From: Acidimicrobiia bacterium
Lineage (GTDB): Bacteria > Actinomycetota > Acidimicrobiia > Spongiisociales > SHLN01
NCBI GenBank assembly: GCA_030623545.1
Contig: JAUXLW010000030.1
Coordinates: 1 to 11,264 of the forward strand
DNA: 11,264 bases
Direction: 5' to 3'
A model generated the notes under the pieces. It made no database searches. It had not been told where the DNA came from and saw nothing but the letters and a program-made list of their open reading frames with translations. Both the position numbers and the translations under genes were made by a program. Shown here one piece after another: positions 1 to 7,104 of this stretch; position 1 is the first letter of the stretch, and each line of letters starts with the position of its first letter.

Positions 1-287
1 AGCACATGGAGGCCGTTATCCAGGGCCTTCTGGACCACCTCGGGATGGGTAGCGGTAGGCGTAGCGATCAGCCAGGCCTCTACGTCCGGCGCGCCGAGCA
101 GGGCGTCGGGTGAGGGATAAGTGGCAATCCCGCCCAACTCATCCGCCAACGCTACGACTAACTCTTCGGAAACGTCGGCCACGCCAACGATGGAGATCGC
201 GTCGAGCGTTGCCAGCTTTCGGGCGTGAAAAGCACCCATCCTTCCGACGCCCACGATGGCAAGCTGCAGAGGAGCGCCGGTGGTCAT
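1..287 (-). CDS. Gfo/Idh/MocA family NAD(P)-dependent oxidoreductase, N-terminal part (cut by window edge)
   Basis: Reading leftward from an ATG at 287, the first 95 codons run off the left edge without a stop. The visible protein is the start of a Rossmann fold: a first beta strand, then the dinucleotide-binding motif GVGRMG at residues 13-18 followed by AFHARKL, then a second strand ending in VADVS. A later strand, AWLIATPTATHPEV, is the segment that leads to the family's EKP lysine motif, which lies outside the window. The family oxidises or reduces sugars and cyclitols in the cytoplasm with NAD(P). Inositol 2-dehydrogenase-like members look like this at the N-terminus, but the substrate cannot be fixed from this part. 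It starts 29 nt after the xylA stop on the same strand, so it is probably the second gene of a xylA transcript. No clear Shine-Dalgarno sequence precedes the ATG, and a small hairpin lies in the gap. Confidence 0.85.
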   Translation of the reverse strand, partial: MTTGAPLQLAIVGVGRMGAFHARKLATLDAISIVGVADVSEELVVALADELGGIATYPSPDALLGAPDVEAWLIATPTATHPEVVQKALDNGLHV

Positions 288-301
288 GTGCCGAATCTAA
301 C

Positions 302-314
302 GGGCGTCGCGCCC
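302..314 (-). terminator. Small GC hairpin between xylA and the downstream oxidoreductase
   Basis: A perfect 5-bp inverted repeat GGGCG / CGCCC with a 3-nt loop begins 3 bases beyond the xylA stop codon. On the minus strand it is followed by GTTAGATT, which is only weakly T-rich. It could attenuate transcription or protect the xylA 3' end within the operon. A full terminator is unlikely, because the next gene starts only 15 nt downstream. Confidence 0.3.
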
Positions 315-316
315 TC

Positions 317-1480
317 CTACCGCAGACCGAGAATCAGGTCGATTACCAGCTGGTCGAGCTTGTCGTTGTGATATCCACGATTTGCCAGGGCTTCGGTGTC
401 GAACTCCGAGGCGAGCAGCTCTTGAGCGAGTTCCGGTGTGTACGCGCCGAGAGTCTCGGTGGCTAGCCCGGGAACCCCGGCCTGGGCTAGAGCCTCCTGG
501 ATCTCCTGGTCGTCGTCGAAGCGATGGGCCTTGTCGGCAAGGGCGAGATAGGTGCGCATGCATCCGGCGGCGAACTCCCAAATTCCCTCGTCCTGTTCGA
601 CCCGATAAGGCCTGGCGTCGAAGTGCCTGGGGCCGGCGTAGCCGGAATCCTCGAGGAGTTTCACGAGGAAGAAAGCGTCCTTCACCCCCTCCGAGCCAAA
701 GCGCAGGTCCTGGTCGTAACGGCCGACCTGCTGAGCGTTGAGGTCGATGTGGAACAGCTTGCCGGCCCAAATCGCCTGGGCGACCCCGTGATAGAAGTTG
801 AGGCCGACCATCTTCTCGTGGGCCACCTCCGGGTTGACGCCCACCATCTCCGGGTGTTCGAGGCTTTCTATAAAGGCCAGCATGTGGCCGATGGTTGGCA
901 GGAAGGTGTCTCCGCGCGGCTCGTTGGGCTTGGGCTCGAGGGCGAAGCGGGTGGGGTATCCCCGATCCTTGACGTATTCGCACAGGAAGTTGAACGCCTC
1001 CTGGTACCGATCGAAGGCGTCACGCGGTGGTTTGGCCGCCACGGCCTCTACGCCTTCGCGGCCTCCCCAGAAAACCTGGGTAGGCGCGCCCAGTTCCGCC
1101 CCCAGATCGATGGACCGCATCGTCTTCTGTATGGCGTAGCGCCTTATTTCAGGATCGTTGGCGGTGAACGCACCCTCCTTGAAAACGGGATTCCAGAAAA
1201 GGTTGGTGGTGGCCATGGAAACCACCAGGCCGGTGTCATCCAGCGCCTTGCGGAACTTCTTGAGCACCCCTTCACGCTCACCAGGTGTGGAGCCGGGCGG
1301 GATCAGATCATCGTCGTGGAAGCTCACTCCCCATACCCCCTGGTCGGCCAGCGAATAGACAATGTCCCACGGCTCGATGGGTGGACGCGTGACTTCGCCG
1401 AACGGGTCCCGGCCGGGATGACCGACAGTCCAGAGCCCGAAACTGAACTTGTGCTCGGGGCGGGGTGTGAGGTCGCTCAC
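317..1480 (-). CDS. xylA: Xylose isomerase, group I
   Basis: This 387-residue protein isomerises D-xylose to D-xylulose (and D-glucose to D-fructose) in the cytoplasm, using two divalent metals. The family's catalytic residues are all present, each one position later than in the usual Streptomyces numbering. They are His55 in SFHDDD, Trp138 in VFWGGREG, Glu182 and Lys184 in EPKPNEPRG, Glu218 and His221 in NPEVAHEKM, Asp246 in HIDLN, Asp256 and Asp258 in YDQDLRFG, and Asp288 in HFDAR. The length matches the roughly 390-residue actinobacterial group I enzymes rather than the longer group II type. The start is GTG at 1480, with AGGAG (plus-strand 1487-1491) six bases upstream. It is divergent from xylB across 86 bp and precedes a Gfo/Idh/MocA gene on the same strand. 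The function follows from conserved motifs and the xylB neighbour; the enzyme looks intact. Confidence 0.97.
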   Translation of the reverse strand: MSDLTPRPEHKFSFGLWTVGHPGRDPFGEVTRPPIEPWDIVYSLADQGVWGVSFHDDDLIPPGSTPGEREGVLKKFRKALDDTGLVVSMATTNLFWNPVFKEGAFTANDPEIRRYAIQKTMRSIDLGAELGAPTQVFWGGREGVEAVAAKPPRDAFDRYQEAFNFLCEYVKDRGYPTRFALEPKPNEPRGDTFLPTIGHMLAFIESLEHPEMVGVNPEVAHEKMVGLNFYHGVAQAIWAGKLFHIDLNAQQVGRYDQDLRFGSEGVKDAFFLVKLLEDSGYAGPRHFDARPYRVEQDEGIWEFAAGCMRTYLALADKAHRFDDDQEIQEALAQAGVPGLATETLGAYTPELAQELLASEFDTEALANRGYHNDKLDQLVIDLILGLR

Positions 1481-1566
1481 GCTTTTCTCCTTTTGATTCT
1501 TGGCCTGAGACTACGCCCGCTGCGAGCGTGGTGTCCCTACGATGGCGCTCGAATGAGGATGGATCC
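1481..1566. promoter_or_regulatory. Divergent xylA/xylB control region with inverted repeat
   Basis: These 86 bp must hold the promoters of both xylA and xylB. Rightward, TACGAT at 1538-1543 is a plausible -10 for xylB, but no good -35 is seen. Leftward, GGGACA (plus 1532-1537) and TAGTCT (plus 1508-1513) with an 18-bp spacer are a weak -35/-10 pair for xylA. An inverted repeat CGAGCG (1523-1528) / CGCTCG (1546-1551), with 17 bp between the arms, straddles the xylB -10 and the candidate xylA -35. That is where an operator would repress both genes together. The ribosome binding sites lie at both ends: AGGAG for xylA and GAGG at 1555-1558 for xylB. The promoter calls are by eye, and the 6-bp arms could arise by chance in GC-rich DNA. 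Confidence 0.4.
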
Positions 1567-2988
1567 ATGACCCTTGTTGCGGGAGTCGACTGCTCCACCC
1601 AGGCCACCAAGGTGGTGATAGTCGAGGCTGAAAGCGGAAGAGTCGTCTCGACCACGCGAGCCGGGCACGTTGTCACTGGAAGCGGCGGAGCTCGTGAGAC
1701 TGACCCGCTCGTGTGGTGGGACGCCCTACGGGCCGCTCTGGCTCAGTCGGAGATGGCCGGCTCGGTGGCTGCTATCTCCGTCGCCGGCCAGCAACACGGC
1801 CTGGTGGTGCTCGACGAGGCGGGGGCCCCTTTGCGGCCCGCCATGCTGTGGAATGACACCCGGGCTGCTCAGGACGCCGAGGCACTCATCGAGGCCCTGG
1901 GCCGGGAGCGGTGGGCGGAGATCGTCGGCGTGGTGCCGGTCGCTTCGTTCACAGTGTCGAAGTGGGCCTGGCTCCGTCGCAAAGAACCTGACATCGCGGC
2001 TCGCACCCGGGCGATTCGACTGCCTCACGACTACCTGACCGAGCGTTTGTCCGGGTCCGGCGTGACCGATCGGGGTGATGCGTCGGGCACGGGCTGGTGG
2101 GCAAGCGCCACCGGGGGCTATCACGATGAAGTGCTGGCGCTTCCTCTGGTAGAGCTGGATATGAGCCTGCTACCGAGTGTGCTTGGTCCGGGCCAGTCGG
2201 CCGGAGGATTGACGCCGGCCGCGGCTGCCGACCTGGGTCTGTCACCGGGCATTCCCGTGGGCCCCGGCACCGGCGACAACGCCGGTGCTGCGCTCGGCCT
2301 CGGGCTGAAAGCCGGAACTCCAGTGGTGAGCCTTGGTACTTCCGGAACCGCATACGCAGTCTCGAACACACGCGCTACAGATCCCAGCGGAACTGTGGCC
2401 GGATTCGCCGACGCCACGGGCCGCTTCTTGCCGCTCGCTGCGACTCTCAACTGCACGCTGGCCGTGGATCGGGTCGCCGAGCTGTTCAATATCGATCGTG
2501 GGGCGGTTGCTCCGGATACCGACGTTGTGGTGCTCCCGTACTTCGATGGGGAGCGCACGCCCAACCTTCCTAACGCCACCGCCACCATCAGTGGGCTACG
2601 CCATGCGACCGAGCCGGGTGAGATCCTGCTGGCGGCCTATCGGGGCGCTGCTGCTTCGCTTCTGGAAGCCGTTGCGGCCCTCGATTCGCACGGATCGGGC
2701 TTGGACGACGATGCTGCCCTCGTTCTCATAGGAGGGGGGGCCCGGGGCGAGGCGTGGCGTCGGGTGATCGGAGAACTTTCTGGCCGCCCCCTGCAGATAC
2801 CTGCCGCTACCGAATTGGTGGCGATGGGAGCCGCAGCGCAGGCGGCGGCGATGGTGAGCGCGGAGGCACCAGAAACAGTCGCTCAGGGCTGGAATACCCT
2901 GGCCGGCGAAACCGTCGCACCGGTTGCCCGCAATGAGGAGGCCATGCGGCAGATTCTCCGCGTACGAGAGCTCACCGCCGGGCTCTAG
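1567..2988 (+). CDS. xylB: Xylulokinase (FGGY family)
   Basis: This 473-residue kinase transfers phosphate from ATP to D-xylulose, giving D-xylulose 5-phosphate for the pentose phosphate pathway. FGGY landmarks appear in order. The first phosphate-binding strand is GVDCSTQATK (6-15), followed by SVAGQQHGLV (71-80), LWNDTR (94-99) and DASGTGWW (171-178). The likely catalytic Asp237 lies in GTGDNAG. Further on are SLGTSGTAYA (255-264), PYFDGERTP (324-332) and the ATP-site glycine motif LIGGGARGEAWR (387-398). I chose the ATG at 1567 because GAGG lies eight bases upstream and the protein then begins directly at the first strand; an earlier in-frame ATG at 1528 would add 13 unlikely residues. It is divergent from xylA and converges on an oxidoreductase gene. 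The xylA pairing favours xylulose over other FGGY substrates. The protein looks complete. Confidence 0.95.
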   Translation: MTLVAGVDCSTQATKVVIVEAESGRVVSTTRAGHVVTGSGGARETDPLVWWDALRAALAQSEMAGSVAAISVAGQQHGLVVLDEAGAPLRPAMLWNDTRAAQDAEALIEALGRERWAEIVGVVPVASFTVSKWAWLRRKEPDIAARTRAIRLPHDYLTERLSGSGVTDRGDASGTGWWASATGGYHDEVLALPLVELDMSLLPSVLGPGQSAGGLTPAAAADLGLSPGIPVGPGTGDNAGAALGLGLKAGTPVVSLGTSGTAYAVSNTRATDPSGTVAGFADATGRFLPLAATLNCTLAVDRVAELFNIDRGAVAPDTDVVVLPYFDGERTPNLPNATATISGLRHATEPGEILLAAYRGAAASLLEAVAALDSHGSGLDDDAALVLIGGGARGEAWRRVIGELSGRPLQIPAATELVAMGAAAQAAAMVSAEAPETVAQGWNTLAGETVAPVARNEEAMRQILRVRELTAGL

Positions 2989-2990
2989 TG

Positions 2991-3013
2991 TCCCGCGTCT
3001 CACGACGCAGGGA
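2991..3013. terminator. Hairpin between convergent xylB and oxidoreductase genes
   Basis: The 27-bp gap between the two convergent stop codons contains a near-perfect stem. TCCC-GCGTC pairs with GACGC-GGGA around a 4-nt TCAC loop, with one bulged A at 3009. A hairpin here can act on both transcripts. There is no T-run on either strand, so it is only a candidate bidirectional terminator, of the kind often seen in GC-rich genomes. Confidence 0.5.
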
Positions 3014-3015
3014 AC

Positions 3016-3999
3016 TCAGGGGGTGGCCAGGATTGCGTCGATGACTTCCATGTTGGCGATGGCATCTTCGACGGGAACCGCCACGTCGGTGTCGTCGAGG
3101 ATCGCCTGGGCGAACAACTCGGCCTGAATGGTGTAGGCATCGGCGGCCGGGACTGTCACCTCCCTGGTGGCGGGGGCGACCGGCGGGTCGCCGCCGGAGG
3201 TGACGAAGATTCGGGTCTCCCGATCAGGCGGGATGTTGAAGGGGATTTCGATGTCGATGTGCCCGGTGGTCCCGGCGATGTGAACCCGCTGGCCTGGTTC
3301 GACCTGAGTCGAGCATGTGAAGACGGCTTGACCACCACCGGGAAACTCGAGCAGCGCCGACGTCATGACATCCACGCCGAAGCGAGGGTCGCGGTGGAGG
3401 GAGGCCTCGATGCGGGAGGGCTCGGCTTTGAACAACATCCGCGACAAGTTGATTCCGTAGCACCCGATGTCCATCACCGCTCCACCCCCGTATTCGGCAA
3501 TGTTGCGGATGTTGTCGGGGTCGTCGTTGAAATAGCTGAACCAGCTCTGCACAGCCCGTAGTTCTCCAATTGCTCCTTCTCCGACCAGGCGCAGGGCCTC
3601 AACCCAGGTTGGATGGTGACGGTACATGAATGCCTCTGTCAGCTTGACGCCGGCGGCCGAGCAGGCCGCGACGACTTCTCTTGCCTCGGCAGCCGACATG
3701 GCCAGGGGCTTTTCACACAACACATGCTTGCCGGCGGCCGCCGCTTTCATGGTCCACTCGGCATGGAGGTGGTTCGGCAGGGGGACATATACCGCATCGA
3801 CTTCGTCGGAGCCGATGAGTTCCTGATAGCTGCCGTAAGCGGTGGCGATGCCAAGGCGGGCCGCGGCCGCTTGTGCCTGTTCTATCTTGCGGGACGCGAT
3901 CGCCACCACTTCGCAGTTGGTCGCCTTCTGGATGGCCGGCGTCACCTTCTCCATCCCGATGTCGGCGGTGCTGATTACCCCCCAGCGGACTTTGGTCAT
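3016..3999 (-). CDS. Gfo/Idh/MocA family sugar oxidoreductase (possible aldose dehydrogenase)
   Basis: This is a 327-residue cytoplasmic NAD(P)-dependent oxidoreductase. The Rossmann domain opens with VRWGVISTADIG (residues 4-15), in the usual glycine-rich loop position. The strand YVPLPNHLHAEW is followed by CEKPLA, in which EKP (96-98) carries the family's catalytic lysine. The C-terminal domain has GGGAVMDIGCYGINLSRML (171-189), with the Asp and Tyr typical of the subgroup containing NADP-dependent D-xylose dehydrogenase, glucose-fructose oxidoreductase and dihydrodiol dehydrogenase. The ATG at 3999 follows a very strong ribosome site, GAGGAGGAG (plus 4002-4010). It lies 23 nt after the epimerase gene on the same strand, so the two are probably co-transcribed. 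The xylose neighbourhood makes oxidation of xylose or a related aldose attractive, but the substrate is inference. Confidence 0.88.
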   Translation of the reverse strand: MTKVRWGVISTADIGMEKVTPAIQKATNCEVVAIASRKIEQAQAAAARLGIATAYGSYQELIGSDEVDAVYVPLPNHLHAEWTMKAAAAGKHVLCEKPLAMSAAEAREVVAACSAAGVKLTEAFMYRHHPTWVEALRLVGEGAIGELRAVQSWFSYFNDDPDNIRNIAEYGGGAVMDIGCYGINLSRMLFKAEPSRIEASLHRDPRFGVDVMTSALLEFPGGGQAVFTCSTQVEPGQRVHIAGTTGHIDIEIPFNIPPDRETRIFVTSGGDPPVAPATREVTVPAADAYTIQAELFAQAILDDTDVAVPVEDAIANMEVIDAILATP

Positions 4000-4022
4000 T
4001 GCTCCTCCTCTCGACGGCGAGC

Positions 4023-4802
4023 CTAACCGTCCTGCTTCCAGGACCAGGAGGTGGTAGCCACCAGTGGTTCTCCCGGATAAACGGTATGTGGCGCGTGATT
4101 CAAAGAGTTGGGTGGGGCAGTTTGTGGCTCGACACAGAACGCCCCCGGTTGCTCGTCGAACACGACGACGTAGTCACACGAGCTGTCGATCTCGAGGGAT
4201 AGGATTCCTGGCCAACGGATGACGGGCGGCCCGGACAGATCCCCGAAGCAGTCATCCCAGGGCCCGGGCGGTGGGATCACCCGTCGGCCACCAGGTATGT
4301 CGGCATCGTCGCGCAACTCCATGTACCCGGCTTCGAACTCAATCGAGCCTTCGACACCTCCCAGCCGGCGTCGAAACCAGGGGTGCCACCCACAGGCGGC
4401 CGGCATCGGCTCGTCGGAATGGACTTCCAGGGTGAGGGAGATGCGGTCCTGGTGCAGCTCGACCCGTTGTCGCACCAGCCCGGGGAAAGGCCAGGGAGGG
4501 GTCAATCGAGTCACGAAGACGCCCTGGTCCTCCGGCTCCCAGGGCTGGGTGAACACGGTGCCGTGGAGCGCGTGTGCCCCCAGGTTGGCGGGCATTGCAT
4601 GCGCCACACCTTCGTATTCGAAGCGGCCCCGGCGCAGACGCCCGGCCCACGGCGCCATCGGGTATGACCCCCAATGGATGGGCCCGGGACCTTCCGTTAC
4701 CAGCAGTTCATGACCGTAGACCTGTAACGAGGCGAGGCGACAGCCTGCTTCCATATCGATGACAGCCGTGGCCGTCTCCGATGCCATGGTCAGCTGCGCC
4801 AT
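4023..4802 (-). CDS. Aldose 1-epimerase (galactose mutarotase-like)
   Basis: This 259-residue protein is of the galactose mutarotase-like beta-sandwich fold, which interconverts alpha and beta anomers of free sugars. Family signatures are visible. PMAPWAGRLRRGRF (48-61) corresponds to the substrate-binding NR/GR loop. HALHG (77-81) holds one conserved His, and CGWHPWF (137-143) carries the catalytic His140. DDCF (183-186) is followed by CVEPQTAPPNSLN (223-235), which carries the likely catalytic base Glu225. The protein is shorter than classical GalM (about 340 residues), as is usual for the bacterial YihR/YeaD-like sugar epimerase branch. The ATG at 4802 has no clear Shine-Dalgarno sequence; a hairpin sits just before it. 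It is followed after 23 nt by an oxidoreductase gene, so it may supply the anomer used by that enzyme or by xylose isomerase. The pairing with xylose is inferred from position. Confidence 0.85.
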   Translation of the reverse strand: MAQLTMASETATAVIDMEAGCRLASLQVYGHELLVTEGPGPIHWGSYPMAPWAGRLRRGRFEYEGVAHAMPANLGAHALHGTVFTQPWEPEDQGVFVTRLTPPWPFPGLVRQRVELHQDRISLTLEVHSDEPMPAACGWHPWFRRRLGGVEGSIEFEAGYMELRDDADIPGGRRVIPPPGPWDDCFGDLSGPPVIRWPGILSLEIDSSCDYVVVFDEQPGAFCVEPQTAPPNSLNHAPHTVYPGEPLVATTSWSWKQDG

Positions 4803-4804
4803 GC

Positions 4805-4822
4805 CGGGGAGACTAACCCCCG
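4805..4822 (-). other. Hairpin directly ahead of the epimerase start codon
   Basis: In the 46-bp gap between the HTH gene and the epimerase gene, CGGGG and CCCCG form a 5-bp stem around 8 nt. It ends two bases before the epimerase ATG, where a ribosome site would be expected. A separate 10-bp palindrome, GCCCCGGGGC (4834-4843), lies next to it. These could weakly terminate the HTH transcript or restrain epimerase translation. Both are pure G/C and may be chance. Confidence 0.25.
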
Positions 4823-4848
4823 TGTTGCCGGCAGCCCCGGGGCCCTTC

Positions 4849-5583
4849 CTAAGGGGTCACCGACTCCTTGACTTCGCTGAGGGCGTCGAAGAGGCCGCCC
4901 AAAGCCCAGAAGAGCACAAACGCCATCACGATTAGCACCACGGTGGTAATTCCCCAGCGGATGCGGTAGCGCAGGAGCTGCTTGGGGTCCTGGACATAGG
5001 TGAGAGGGCCTAATTGCGGGGGGGTTGGCGGGCTGACCGCTACCCGGGGGATGACATCGGGAACACTATCGGGGGCGGGTGCCATCTCCTCGGGCACGGG
5101 TGATGCTGGATCCCCGGTCACTTCTTCCTTGGGCGGGTCTTCCGCCTCGACCGCCGATTCTTCCATCACCAACTCTTCGACGTCCGTTTCTGCCTCCTCA
5201 GTTCCGGCGAAAGCCGGGTGCTCGATGGTGGGGATGTCGGCCATCGGGACCACCTGCGGGTCGGCAACTTCGACATTTACCCCCGGGTCGCCGCCGGGAG
5301 TGCCATCTGCGGGAGCATCGGTCTCAATGACGATTTCGGGTTCTGGCTCCGGTTCTGGCACGGGATCGAGCTCCACTCCGGCCATGCCTGCCAATTCGTC
5401 GGCCGGGAAGTCGAGGACCGCAGCCAGCGCAACGAGGTTCTCCTTCTTGGGGACGGACTGCCCGTTCGACCAGTTGGAGACTGTGATCGGAGACACACCG
5501 ACGTCGGACGCGACGTCGCCCAGGGTGAGCTCGAGCTCTCTGCGTCGCGCCGTGATAAATTGTGGAAAGGTAGTTTCAGCCAA
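4849..5583 (-). CDS. XRE-type helix-turn-helix protein with acidic linker and C-terminal membrane anchor
   Basis: This 244-residue protein has three parts. Residues 7-65 are an XRE/Cro-like DNA-binding domain; LTLGDVASDVGVSPITVSNW contains the helix-turn-helix, and VPKKENLVALAAVLDF follows. Residues 71-195 form a low-complexity linker rich in Pro, Glu and Asp, including a PEPEPEPE run and many acidic pairs, so probably disordered and strongly negative. Residues 209-233 are one hydrophobic helix (WGITTVVLIVMAFVLFWALG) with basic residues before it (KQLLRYRIR), leaving an 11-residue tail. Positive-inside charge places the HTH in the cytoplasm. The start is TTG at 5583, because no ATG precedes the HTH and the moeA stop lies in the same frame 27 nt upstream; GGCGGA is a weak ribosome site. 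The architecture recalls RodZ but lacks an outer domain. The target is unknown. It probably shares a transcript with moeA. Confidence 0.85.
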   Translation of the reverse strand: MAETTFPQFITARRRELELTLGDVASDVGVSPITVSNWSNGQSVPKKENLVALAAVLDFPADELAGMAGVELDPVPEPEPEPEIVIETDAPADGTPGGDPGVNVEVADPQVVPMADIPTIEHPAFAGTEEAETDVEELVMEESAVEAEDPPKEEVTGDPASPVPEEMAPAPDSVPDVIPRVAVSPPTPPQLGPLTYVQDPKQLLRYRIRWGITTVVLIVMAFVLFWALGGLFDALSEVKESVTP

Positions 5584-5610
5584 AATAATCTGTCCGCCGT
5601 GGCCGTCAGA

Positions 5611-6843
5611 TTAGGCCTCCAACTCGTCTAGTCGGCGCTCCTCGGGCCAGCGAAACATTTCCAGCACCACAGGCTCTCCGGCGTTGATAGAGGCAACACC
5701 GGCCGGAACCACCGCCAGAGCGTCGGCAGAGGCAAGGGCCGACAGCACGTGGGAGCCCTGCCCCCCACTGAGCCGGGCGTGGGCGTCGCCGTTGTGCCAG
5801 GCGATCCCCACCCGCAGAAACACAGTCTTTTCGGGATTGGTGTCGACCGGCTCGTCGAGGATGCCCTCGATGCGAGGCCGGAATAGCCGTGGCGAGCCCA
5901 TCATGTGCAGCAGTGCTGGCCGGAGGAACTGCTCGTAGGCGACGAATACCGAGACCGGATTGCCGGGAAGGCCGAAAAATGGGGTTCCGGCGATGGAGCC
6001 GAAGGCAAAGGGCTTGGCCGGCTGTATGGCGACCTGCCAGAACTCGACTCCCCCCAGCTCGGATAGAACCTCCTTGACCAGGTCGTACTCACCCATAGAT
6101 ACGCCGCCCGAGGTGGTTACGGCGTCGGCGCGTTCGGCCGCGTCCGCGAGCACCGCACGCAACTGGTCGGGGTCATCACCGATGATGCCCAGGTCGAGCA
6201 CCTCGGCCCCCAATTCTCGCAGGGACTCCTGGATCAGCAGACGGTTGGTGTCCCGGATCTGGCCGGGTGCCAGCTGGGGAGTCTCGTATGGCCGGAGCTC
6301 GTCACCCGTGGAAAACACCGCTACCCGGGGACGACGATAGACACGGGGTTGGGCCTCGCCGATAGAGGCCAGAGTTGCGAGGTGCGCCGGACCAAGCCGC
6401 GTGCCGGTGTCCAACACGAGGCTGCCGGCCGTCAGGTCGCTGCCGGCCGGTCTGACGGCGGTCCCGGCCTCAGTGGCCACGCTGATGGCGACCCGGTCTG
6501 AGCCACCGTCGGTGTGCTCGACCTGTACCACTGTGTCGGCGCCCGCCGGCATCGGGGCGCCGGTCATGATTTTGATGGCCTGTCCCCGGCCGACCGCCCG
6601 ACTTGGCACGCTTCCGGCTGCGACGTCTTCAAGAACTTCGAGGAGGGCGGGTAGCTCGATCAGGTCGGCAGCCAGCACGGCGTAACCGTCCATCGCCGAG
6701 TTGGCGAACGCCGGAATGTCATGCGGGGCGTGGACTTCAGCGGCAAGCACCAACCCGGCACTCTCGGCAAGGGGAACCTCGATAGCGGGGAGCCGGCCGA
6801 CCGCTCCGATCACGTGGCGTTGGGCTTCAGCGAGGGGTCGCAT
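5611..6843 (-). CDS. moeA: Molybdopterin molybdenumtransferase MoeA/Glp
   Basis: This 410-residue enzyme inserts molybdate into adenylylated molybdopterin, the last step in making molybdenum cofactor, in the cytoplasm. Signatures are DIPAFANSAMDGYAV (42-56), which is the MoeA N-terminal hallmark, then IMTGAPMPAGADTVVQVE (92-109). The MoCF-binding (MogA-like) domain follows, with VAVFSTGDEL (174-183), DTNRLLI (198-204) and TSGGVSMGEYD (244-254). The substrate-pocket stretch AIQPAKPFAFG (272-282) and GLPGNPVSVFVAYEQF (291-306) come next, and a C-terminal domain IV completes it. The length is normal for the family (about 400). The ATG at 6843 begins right at the conserved N-terminus; no strong ribosome site is visible. 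It is divergent from ftsH and is followed 27 nt later by the HTH membrane protein. No other cofactor gene or molybdoenzyme is in the window. A second paralogue (Glp/gephyrin-type) elsewhere in the genome is possible. Confidence 0.96.
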   Translation of the reverse strand: MRPLAEAQRHVIGAVGRLPAIEVPLAESAGLVLAAEVHAPHDIPAFANSAMDGYAVLAADLIELPALLEVLEDVAAGSVPSRAVGRGQAIKIMTGAPMPAGADTVVQVEHTDGGSDRVAISVATEAGTAVRPAGSDLTAGSLVLDTGTRLGPAHLATLASIGEAQPRVYRRPRVAVFSTGDELRPYETPQLAPGQIRDTNRLLIQESLRELGAEVLDLGIIGDDPDQLRAVLADAAERADAVTTSGGVSMGEYDLVKEVLSELGGVEFWQVAIQPAKPFAFGSIAGTPFFGLPGNPVSVFVAYEQFLRPALLHMMGSPRLFRPRIEGILDEPVDTNPEKTVFLRVGIAWHNGDAHARLSGGQGSHVLSALASADALAVVPAGVASINAGEPVVLEMFRWPEERRLDELEA

Positions 6844-6904
6844 CTGGCCACGCTACCGGTTCCGGGGGAGGGCGCGCCGGGCCGGGTTGGAAGCATGCGG
6901 GTGC

Positions 6905-6933
6905 GGCATATGTTTCCGAGCTCCCATCGACAA
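6905..6933 (-). promoter_or_regulatory. Candidate moeA promoter
   Basis: On the minus strand, TTGTCG (plus 6928-6933) and TATGCC (plus 6905-6910) are separated by exactly 17 bp. They match sigma-70 consensus at 4 and 3 of 6 positions. This would put the start of transcription roughly 55 bp before the moeA ATG. It is a weak call made by eye. Confidence 0.27.
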
Positions 6934-6945
6934 GATTGCCGGCTT

Positions 6946-6963
6946 CGTCCGAGCCGTCGGACG
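6946..6963. repeat. 7-bp perfect inverted repeat in the moeA/ftsH divergent gap
   Basis: CGTCCGA and TCGGACG pair perfectly around a GCCG loop. The repeat lies in the middle of the 261-bp non-coding stretch between moeA and ftsH, just upstream of the candidate moeA -35. It may be an operator, or a hairpin in whichever transcript crosses it. The rest of this gap (6844-7104) shows no gene, no tRNA-like fold and no convincing ftsH promoter. Confidence 0.45.
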
Positions 6964-6966
6964 CCT

Positions 6967-6985
6967 AACCACCGGCTCCGTGGTT
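6967..6985. repeat. Second inverted repeat in the moeA/ftsH gap
   Basis: AACCAC and GTGGTT form a perfect 6-bp inverted repeat with 7 nt between the arms. It begins 4 bp after the neighbouring 7-bp repeat. Two adjacent dyads in a divergent intergenic region could be paired regulator sites or an ftsH 5' leader structure. I recognise no known regulator motif. Confidence 0.4.
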
Positions 6986-7104
6986 TGCACCAGCAGGCTT
7001 GGAGGCGGACCCACCAGCGGCCACAAATGTCAGGTGTCCGACCATTCCACCTTGTTTGCAGCCCGGGCTTCGTTTCGCGAGGTAGGAACAATGGAGGAGC
7101 CAAC

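Noticed and set aside
524..1570. Long open frame of 348 codons on the plus strand across xylA
   Set aside because: It lies antisense to a xylose isomerase with every catalytic residue conserved, and its translation has no recognisable motif. It is a GC-codon shadow.
6721..7104. Possible N-terminal extension of FtsH, because the frame stays open upstream
   Set aside because: The extension overlaps moeA, is Arg/His-rich without FtsH similarity, and a strong GGAGGAG site points to the GTG at 7105.
6844..7104. A tRNA or other structured RNA gene in the moeA/ftsH gap
   Set aside because: There is no T-loop GTTCGA-type box or acceptor-stem pairing; only two simple inverted repeats are seen.
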